Under the pieces are notes generated by a model that was not told the origin of the DNA, did no database searches, and was given only the letters and a program-made list of their open reading frames with translations. From the NCBI RefSeq assembly GCF_900105145.1, contig NZ_LT629752.1, positions 3,887,461 to 3,951,460 on the forward strand: 64,000 bases of DNA. Direction: 5' to 3'. Source of the DNA: Polaribacter sp. KT25b. GTDB taxonomy: Bacteria > Bacteroidota > Bacteroidia > Flavobacteriales > Flavobacteriaceae. The position numbers and the translations under genes were made by a program. Below are positions 58,131-64,000 of this stretch, piece after piece. The first letter of the stretch is position 1; every line of letters begins with the position of its first letter.

Positions 58131-58153
58131 TTAAAATTATGTTTTAAATTCAC

Positions 58154-58183
58154 AAAAGAGCATCTTAAAGATGTTCTTTTTTT
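58154..58183 (+). terminator. Terminator of the secreted enzyme block
   Basis: A hairpin with about 12-nt arms (AAAAGAGCATCT pairing with AGATGTTCTTTT, one G-U pair) and a T run. Confidence 0.85.
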
Positions 58184-58408
58184 ATGCTTTGTATTTATAG
58201 GTAGAGTAAATTGTTATTGTTTAGAGTCGTAAAAATATTAAAAAAATGACACCTCAAATATTTTATTGAACTCTAAAAATTAGTCCAAATAAAAGGATAA
58301 TTAAAGGGGGAATTCTATTCAATGTTTTTATTAGATTTACAATAGTAATTGCTCCTTTTGCAACAAGTAGTGTTTTTTAAAAGCCTACTATACCTGCAAT
58401 TTATCAAT

Positions 58409-58476
58409 ATGCAACATTTGTAATGACTTGCTGCAACAATAGTTTCCGCTAATAACAACTAATATTTTTATATTTG
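58409..58476 (+). promoter_or_regulatory. Candidate regulated promoter of the GH172/sulfatase/GH97 block
   Basis: Two GCAACA words 22 nt apart (58411 and 58433) followed by TATATTTG (58469-58476). The start codon is at 58541. The word ATGCAACATTTGT is identical to one upstream of the SusC genes. Confidence 0.5.
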
Positions 58477-58540
58477 AGTTAACTTTTTAAAAAACGAAAC
58501 TAAAAATTTTATCTTAAAAAATTACCTTAAGTATTAAAAC

Positions 58541-60160
58541 ATGAACAAACAATTTATTAGTAAAATACTATCTTTTTTTATGTTCTTGATTTTATTCTCA
58601 TGTGAAAAAGTCGACCAAAAAATTACCATAGAATCTCTGTTAAATGAAATGGTGAATAGAGAAAAAATAGCGCAGTTTCCAGATGATAATTTTCGACTAA
58701 AACAAGAAAGTAGTTACAATAGAGCTTCCGTAAATCCAAAAGATACCTTAGGATGGTTTAATAATAAAGACCATAATAACAATAATAAAGATTATAATTT
58801 TATTCGAATCGAAGAAAAAAACGGGCAAAAAGAATGGGTGATGATGGATCATAAAGGACCTGGAGCGATTGTACGTACTTGGATGCCTTTTAGAAATCCT
58901 AAGAATTCTAAAACAAACAGCATTATTAAATTTTATTTAGACGGTTCAGACACGCCAGCTTTAGAAGGAAATATGTTAGATTTATTAAATGGAGATGGGT
59001 TAATACCTTTTCCGTTAGCGCATAAATCTTTACGTTCGGCAGTTTCATTTTTCCCAATTCCGTATGCAAAAAGTTGTAAAATTACCGTTACAGAACGTCC
59101 TTTTTTTTATCAGTTTACGTACAGAGAATATCTTGCTGAAACAGCTGTAAAAACATTTACATTAGAAGATTATAAACTAGCAAAACCGACTATTGATGAG
59201 GTTGCTGCAACACTTTTGCAATCTGAAGATAAAAAGGAGTTTGATAAAGGTACCGATTTTTATCAATTAAACCCAAATGAAGAAAAGGTTTTTGAGTTAG
59301 AAAAAGGAGAAGCAGCTTTAAAAAACTTGGCATTAAAGTTAAAAAGTTATCAAGATTCTAGTGTTACACGTTCGGTAATCATCAAAATAAATTTTGATGG
59401 AAAAGAAACAGTTTGGTCTCCAATAGGCGATTTCTTTGGAACAGGAGTAGGTTTACATCCTTTTAAAGGTTGGTACAGAACTGTAGCAGAAGATGGTACT
59501 TTGTCTAGCAGATGGGTAATGCCATATCAAAAAGAAGCAAAAATTACCATTGTTAATTTAGGCGAAACGGCTGTCGATTTTAAATTAAAAACCAAAGTTG
59601 CATCTTGGAAATGGAGTGAGAACTCTATGTACTTTCATGCAGGTTATCGTCAGCAATATCCTGTAGCAACACGACCTTTTTCAGATTGGAATTATATCAC
59701 CATAAAAGGAAGAGGTGTGTATGTTGGAGATGCTCTTACCGTTATGAATCCTGAAGAAAAATGGTGGGGAGAAGGCGATGAAAAAATTTATGTTGATGGA
59801 GAAAAATTTCCATCTATATTTGGTACAGGCACCGAAGATTATTATGCATATTCTTGGGGAGGAATTAGTACCGATTTCTATGAACATCCATTTCATGCGC
59901 AACCTCGTAGCAATGTCTACAATAAGTTAAACAGAAAAACTACTACTGAGCGAAATACTTTAGGTTATAGCACAGAAACCAGAACAAGAGCATTAGACGG
60001 AATGCCTTTTAGTAGTTCTTTACAACTAGATATGGAAGTTTGGAGTTGGGCAGATTGCGATATGCAATACACATTAGGAATGTATTGGTATGGAGATGCA
60101 AATTCTACTGCCAATGTAAAACCTGTGCCAGAACAAGTATTAATATTTCCTAGTTGGTAA
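58541..60160 (+). CDS. GH172-like (DUF2961) glycosidase, lipoprotein
   Basis: A 539-residue protein with a lipobox ending at C21 (LILFSC). DUF2961 signs: KEWVMMDHKGPGAIVRTWMPF, the IKFYLDGSDTPALEGNMLDLL strand, PIPYAKSCKITV, and the late FGTGTEDYYAYSWGG motif. Characterised GH172 members are alpha-D-fructofuranosidases or alpha-D-arabinofuranosidases; other activities are likely in marine members. It opens the fourth block with two sulfatases and a GH97-like gene. As a lipoprotein it likely acts in the periplasm on imported fragments, or at the surface. Confidence 0.88.
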   Translation: MNKQFISKILSFFMFLILFSCEKVDQKITIESLLNEMVNREKIAQFPDDNFRLKQESSYNRASVNPKDTLGWFNNKDHNNNNKDYNFIRIEEKNGQKEWVMMDHKGPGAIVRTWMPFRNPKNSKTNSIIKFYLDGSDTPALEGNMLDLLNGDGLIPFPLAHKSLRSAVSFFPIPYAKSCKITVTERPFFYQFTYREYLAETAVKTFTLEDYKLAKPTIDEVAATLLQSEDKKEFDKGTDFYQLNPNEEKVFELEKGEAALKNLALKLKSYQDSSVTRSVIIKINFDGKETVWSPIGDFFGTGVGLHPFKGWYRTVAEDGTLSSRWVMPYQKEAKITIVNLGETAVDFKLKTKVASWKWSENSMYFHAGYRQQYPVATRPFSDWNYITIKGRGVYVGDALTVMNPEEKWWGEGDEKIYVDGEKFPSIFGTGTEDYYAYSWGGISTDFYEHPFHAQPRSNVYNKLNRKTTTERNTLGYSTETRTRALDGMPFSSSLQLDMEVWSWADCDMQYTLGMYWYGDANSTANVKPVPEQVLIFPSW

Positions 60161-60203
60161 TTTTTTAAATACTTAAAATGAATATTATATAAATAATAAT
60201 CGA

Positions 60204-61667
60204 ATGAAAACCAAGTTAAAGCTTCTATTAATAACGTTAATTGCTTCAGTGTCTTTTACAAGTTGTAAAACAATAAAAGAAAATAAAGCAGCTGATAAAA
60301 CAGAAGTTAAGGAAGTCGCTAAAAAACCAAATATTATTTATATTCTGGCAGACGATTTAGGATATGCAGATATTGGTCCTTATGGTCAAACTAAAATTAA
60401 AACTCCAAATTTAGATAGAATGGCTGCTGAGGGAATAATTTTTACCAATCATTATTCAGGTTCTACAGTGTGTATGCCATCTCGTGCAAGTTTACTAACA
60501 GGTTATGATCAAGGACATGCATCGGTTAGAGGAAACCCAGTTTGGACCAATAGTGGAAAACCTGTCAACTTAAAAAGATACGAAAAAACGGTTGGCAATG
60601 AACTTAAAAAAGTAGGTTATAAAACAGCGGTTATTGGTAAATGGGGTTTATCCGAAGGAAATACCAATGGGAATTTTCCGTCAGAGCATGGATTCGATTA
60701 TTTCTTAGGATACAAAAAACACGGACAAGCACATCATTATTATGCAGATACCTTATATCGTAACAATGAACCTTATGTTTTAAAAGGAAATAAGCCTTTG
60801 TTAAAACAAGGAAAATATACACATGATGTATTTGTAAATGAAGCGCTTAGTTATGTGGAAAGAGAAAAAGATAATCCGTTTTTTCTATACATAGCATTAA
60901 CAATTCCTCATTTAGAGATAACAGTTCCGGAAGAATCAAAAGAACAATATTTAAATTTAGGATGGCCAAAACGTAAAATGAATACAAAAGGGCATTATAA
61001 AAATGACCCGGAAGGAAATACTACGTATGCGGGTATGGTTTCTCGTATGGATAGGGATATTGGTAGGTTGTTAGACAAATTAAAAGAACTTGGTATCGAT
61101 GATAATACCATCGTTTTCTTTTCTAGTGATAATGGTCCGGAATTTGAAAAAAGAGACAAGTTTTTTAATAGCAACGGAGATTTAAGAGGAGGTAAACGCG
61201 ATTTGTATGAAGGAGGAATTAGAGTGCCTTTAATTGCGAGATATCCAGGAAAAATTGCTCCTTCCACTAAAAGCGAACATATTTCTGCTTTTTGGGATTT
61301 TTTACCAACAGTTTGTGACTTAGCAGGTGTTACTCCAGAAAATAAAGATATCAACGGAATTTCTTTTGCTCCGGAATTAATGGGGAAAACAAAAAATCAA
61401 AAAGAACACGAATATTTATATTGGGAGTTTAACGAGCGTCAAGGACCAATACAGGCCATAAGACAAGGAGATTGGAAATTAGTTTGGTTGCTAGAAAAAG
61501 AACCAGAATTATACAATTTATCATTAGACCTTGGCGAACAAAATAATCTTGCAAAACAAAATCCAGAGAAACTAAAAGAAATGCTTTCGATTTTGAAAAA
61601 TGTAAGAACAGAAAATGCAGAATTCCCTTTAGAAACAAGAGTATTAGCATTAAAAAAAAGAAAATAA
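60204..61667 (+). CDS. Family S1 formylglycine sulfatase, lipoprotein (second, S1_16-like)
   Basis: A 487-residue sulfatase. Lipobox ends at C21 (SFTSC). Catalytic C90 in [13 protein letters not shown] (CxPSR, with Met at x), metal ligands D50/D51 ([10 protein letters not shown]) and FSSDNGPEF, late [17 protein letters not shown]. The GHASVRGN stretch and overall layout match the first sulfatase of the locus, so both likely belong to the same subfamily but act on different sulfate positions. It needs the formylglycine-generating maturase, which is not in the window. Confidence 0.92.
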   Translation: MKTKLKLLLITLIASVSFTSCKTIKENKAADKTEVKEVAKKPNIIYILADDLGYADIGPYGQTKIKTPNLDRMAAEGIIFTNHYSGSTVCMPSRASLLTGYDQGHASVRGNPVWTNSGKPVNLKRYEKTVGNELKKVGYKTAVIGKWGLSEGNTNGNFPSEHGFDYFLGYKKHGQAHHYYADTLYRNNEPYVLKGNKPLLKQGKYTHDVFVNEALSYVEREKDNPFFLYIALTIPHLEITVPEESKEQYLNLGWPKRKMNTKGHYKNDPEGNTTYAGMVSRMDRDIGRLLDKLKELGIDDNTIVFFSSDNGPEFEKRDKFFNSNGDLRGGKRDLYEGGIRVPLIARYPGKIAPSTKSEHISAFWDFLPTVCDLAGVTPENKDINGISFAPELMGKTKNQKEHEYLYWEFNERQGPIQAIRQGDWKLVWLLEKEPELYNLSLDLGEQNNLAKQNPEKLKEMLSILKNVRTENAEFPLETRVLALKKRK

Positions 61668-61688
61668 TTTTTTAAAATTAAATATAAA

Positions 61689-63266
61689 ATGAATAAGTAT
61701 AGTTGTCATTTACTAGTAATTTCCTTACTATTTTTTTCTGCTTGCAGTAGTTCTAAAGTAAAAACAAAAGACGAAAAAGTAGTTTCTAAAAAACCAAATA
61801 TCATTTACATTCTTGCTGACGATTTAGGGTATGGAGATGTGAGTAGTTTTAATCCAGAGAGTAAAATACCAACTGTAAATTTAGACAAAATGGCGTCTAA
61901 TGGAGTAATGTTTACAGATGCACATACCTCTTCTGCTGTTTGTACACCAACAAGATATGGTATTTTAACAGGTCGTTATAATTGGAGAAGTAGCTTAAAA
62001 AGTGGAGTTTTAGGAGGGTATTCAAAATCATTAATTACACCAGACAGAACAACAGTTGCAGATGTGCTAAAAAACCAAGGCTATACAACTGCCTATATTG
62101 GTAAATGGCACATGGGGTGGGATTGGGCTTTTAATGGCGAGCCAAAAGAAACCATCAATAACTTACATACAATACAAGATGTAGATTATACAAAACCTAT
62201 TCAAAATGGCCCATCTACACATGGTTTCGATTATTCATTTGGTTTCTGTGGTTCGCTAGATATGCCGCCTTATGTATATGTAGAAAATGACATGCCAACA
62301 ATGGTACCTACAAAAATGACAGTAAATAAAGATTCTAAGGGAGTGTGGAGAAAAGGACCAACTTCAGATGATTTTGTACATCAAACAGTATTACAAGATT
62401 TAACAGATAGAGCTCTTAATTATATAGGTGACAAAGCAAATAGAAACGATCCTTTCTTTTTATATCTTCCTTTACCAGCACCACATACACCTATTTTACC
62501 TTCGGATGAATTTTTAGGAAAAAGTAAAACAAATAAGTATGGAGATTTTGTGATGCAAGTAGATGATGTAGTTGGTCAAGTTAGAAAAAAATTAAAAGAT
62601 TTAGGGATTTCAGAAAATACATTGTTGGTTTTTACTAGTGATAATGGCTGTTCTCCGAAAGCAAATTTTAAAGAATTAGAAAAATTTAATCACGACCCAA
62701 GTTATGTCTTTAGAGGAATGAAAGCAGATATTTATGAAGGAGGGCATCATGTACCTTTTATTGTAGAGTGGCCAAACCATGCTTTAAAAAATATAAGTAC
62801 AGATATCACAATTGGTACAACAGATTTTTTTGCAACTTGTGCAGATATTTCGGGTTATAAAATTAAAGATACAGAAGGTGAAGATAGTTACAGTATGTTG
62901 CCATTACTGACGAATAAAAAAACAAAAGAAATAAGAGAATATATAATTTATCACTCAATAGATGGTTCATTTGCAATAAAACAAGGAGATTGGAAATTGT
63001 GTCTAACGCAAGGTTCTGCTGGTTGGAGTTATCCTAAACCTCAAGAGATAAAAAAGAAAAAATTAGATTTACCTGCAATGCAATTGTTTAATATTAAAGA
63101 AGATGTTTCAGAAACTAAAAATTTAATTGCCAGTAATCCTAAAAAAGCAGCAGAATTAAAAGCAGCTTTAAAGAAAATTATTTTAGAAGGAAGAAGTACT
63201 GAAGGAGTTGTTCAAACAAATGAAGGTATGGAAGGTTGGAAACAGATTGAAAAAATAATAAACTGA
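61689..63266 (+). CDS. Family S1 formylglycine sulfatase, lipoprotein (third, S1_15-like)
   Basis: A 525-residue sulfatase. Lipobox ends at C19 (FFSAC). Catalytic C85 in AVCTPTRYGILTGRYNWRS, a CxPTR variant typical of the arylsulfatase A / N-acetylgalactosamine-6-sulfatase branch (S1_15-like, from memory). Metal ligands [10 protein letters not shown] and VFTSDNGCS; GKWHMGWDWAF and LYLPLPAPHTPI complete the pattern. It probably removes 6-sulfate from a galactose-type residue; this is inferred from the subfamily. Lies 21 nt after the second sulfatase gene. Confidence 0.92.
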   Translation: MNKYSCHLLVISLLFFSACSSSKVKTKDEKVVSKKPNIIYILADDLGYGDVSSFNPESKIPTVNLDKMASNGVMFTDAHTSSAVCTPTRYGILTGRYNWRSSLKSGVLGGYSKSLITPDRTTVADVLKNQGYTTAYIGKWHMGWDWAFNGEPKETINNLHTIQDVDYTKPIQNGPSTHGFDYSFGFCGSLDMPPYVYVENDMPTMVPTKMTVNKDSKGVWRKGPTSDDFVHQTVLQDLTDRALNYIGDKANRNDPFFLYLPLPAPHTPILPSDEFLGKSKTNKYGDFVMQVDDVVGQVRKKLKDLGISENTLLVFTSDNGCSPKANFKELEKFNHDPSYVFRGMKADIYEGGHHVPFIVEWPNHALKNISTDITIGTTDFFATCADISGYKIKDTEGEDSYSMLPLLTNKKTKEIREYIIYHSIDGSFAIKQGDWKLCLTQGSAGWSYPKPQEIKKKKLDLPAMQLFNIKEDVSETKNLIASNPKKAAELKAALKKIILEGRSTEGVVQTNEGMEGWKQIEKIIN

Positions 63267-63289
63267 AAAAATTAAATCTATTTGTACAT

Positions 63290-64000
63290 ATGACATTAAA
63301 AATCAAATTTAGTATATCTTTTCTTGTTCTTTTTGTTACCATAATTGGATGTAGCAAAAGTAATACTGATTTTTCAGTAGAATCTTCTGATGGTAATACA
63401 TCTGTAATCATAAAAAATACAGAAGGTAAGGTAACTTATGCGCTTTTTAAAAACGGCAAGGAACTTGTAAAAAACTCTGAAATTTCTATACTACCAAATG
63501 TACTTGCAGAAATTACAAATAGTTCTTTAAACGCTAATAATACCAATTGGAAACCTGTTTGGGGGCAGTTTAGTGAAATTAAAAATGAGTATAATGAACT
63601 TGTTTTAGATGTTTTATTAGAAGAAGTAAAAGCAAAATTATATGTACGTGTTTTTAATAATGGTGTTGGTTTTAGGTATGAAATAGAAGGATTTAAAGAA
63701 GGAAACGAAGCAATTTTTTATTGTGAATATATTTTGAATAGCTCTAATGAATTGTATTCTCCGAATGGAGAAAATCCGCCATTAGGACCTTTTTCTATCG
63801 AAAATTTGACAAAAGTTAAAAAGCAACCAAGATTAATGACTCCTTTGGTGGTTGAGAATTCTAAAACTTCGTATTTGTCATTATTAGAATCAGATTTATA
63901 TGTTGCACCAGAATTTGGTACCATAAAATTTAAGTTTAATAAAGACAAAAAGGTGCTTGCTGCTACAAACAAAGTAAAATTAAAAGGCACAAAAGTAACA
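63290..64000 (+). CDS. GH97-like glycosidase, N-terminal part (partial), lipoprotein
   Basis: The first 237 codons of a protein cut by the window end. It starts MTLKIKFSISFLVLFVTIIGC (lipobox), then a beta-sandwich with VESSDGNTSVIIKNTEGKVTYALFKNGKELV, LYVRVFNNGVGFRYEIEG, SPNGENPPLGPFSIENL and TPLVVENSKTSYLSLLESDLY, which fits the GH97 N-terminal domain. GH97 enzymes are alpha-glucosidases or alpha-galactosidases; the catalytic barrel is not in view, so the specificity is open. It follows the third sulfatase by 23 nt. Confidence 0.78.
   Translation, partial: MTLKIKFSISFLVLFVTIIGCSKSNTDFSVESSDGNTSVIIKNTEGKVTYALFKNGKELVKNSEISILPNVLAEITNSSLNANNTNWKPVWGQFSEIKNEYNELVLDVLLEEVKAKLYVRVFNNGVGFRYEIEGFKEGNEAIFYCEYILNSSNELYSPNGENPPLGPFSIENLTKVKKQPRLMTPLVVENSKTSYLSLLESDLYVAPEFGTIKFKFNKDKKVLAATNKVKLKGTKVT

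Larger units (their letters stand above)
58131..58540. other. 410-nt spacer with terminator and promoter of the lipoprotein enzyme block
   Basis: Contains the terminator at 58154-58183 and, further on, ATGCAACATTTGTAA (58409-58423) and CTGCAACAA (58431-58439), whose GCAACA cores are 22 nt apart as in the HTCS promoter. An exact -7 box TATATTTG (58469-58476) follows. No gene in it. Confidence 0.5.

Noticed and set aside
60995-61354. 119-residue minus-strand frame inside the second sulfatase, and similar antisense frames at 59681, 61429, 63178 and 63718
   Set aside because: All lie opposite confident coding sequence and show no domain or upstream signal.

Overview
The window is AT-rich DNA that looks like a marine member of the Bacteroidota, family Flavobacteriaceae. 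The pointers are SusC/SusD pairs, a hybrid two-component regulator (HTCS), many type IX secretion (T9SS) C-terminal sorting domains, Bacteroidota -7 boxes (TAnnTTTG) and sulfatases. Genus cannot be read from the sequence. No tRNA, rRNA, CRISPR array or insertion sequence was seen.

Region 1 (1-15.5 kb) is a stress and low-energy physiology block. It holds a cut-off metallo-beta-lactamase-fold nuclease-like gene, an ATP-cone/restriction-endonuclease-like gene, four double-domain universal stress proteins with a short ribosome hibernation factor, and a PAS histidine kinase. A response regulator that fuses a receiver to a CRP/FNR-type DNA-binding module follows. Then come a TerB-like protein, a WG-repeat/HlyD/FtsX/LolD-like ABC set, a CbpA-CbpM-phosphoesterase set and a flavin-binding PPOX-like protein. 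Seven promoters in this block share one geometry: a dyad close to TGAT-N4-ATCA, exactly 23 bp, then a TAnnTTTR-type -7 box. I read this as one regulon, probably controlled by the receiver-CRP protein encoded in its middle.

Region 2 (15.6-20.1 kb) carries a Na+/sugar symporter closely resembling the Vibrio galactose transporter vSGLT, a small membrane peptide and a T9SS-exported BspA-type leucine-rich-repeat protein. A decayed gene follows at about 20.4-20.7 kb.

Region 3 (20.9 kb to the window end) is a large polysaccharide utilization locus. An HTCS regulator is transcribed away from four blocks separated by hairpin terminators: (a) sulfatase, clan GH-A hydrolase with Fn3 modules and two GH2 enzymes (25.6-36.1 kb); (b) SusC-SusD-SusC-SusD-SusE-like outer-membrane uptake genes (37.1-47.6 kb); (c) five T9SS-exported enzymes, namely an esterase, two GH128-like proteins and two TIM-barrel-like hydrolases with fucolectin-like modules (47.9-58.1 kb); (d) lipoprotein enzymes, namely a GH172-like protein, two sulfatases and a GH97-like protein cut by the window end (58.5-64 kb). 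The inferred scheme is that secreted T9SS enzymes cut the polymer, SusCD pairs import oligosaccharides, lipoprotein sulfatases and GH2/GH97/GH172 enzymes trim them, and the monosaccharide (perhaps galactose, if the symporter belongs) enters by SSS transport. No signature enzyme of agar, porphyran, carrageenan, alginate or ordinary fucoidan systems was recognised. The substrate is therefore open; a sulfated, acylated galactose-rich polymer, possibly with fucose, is my best inference.
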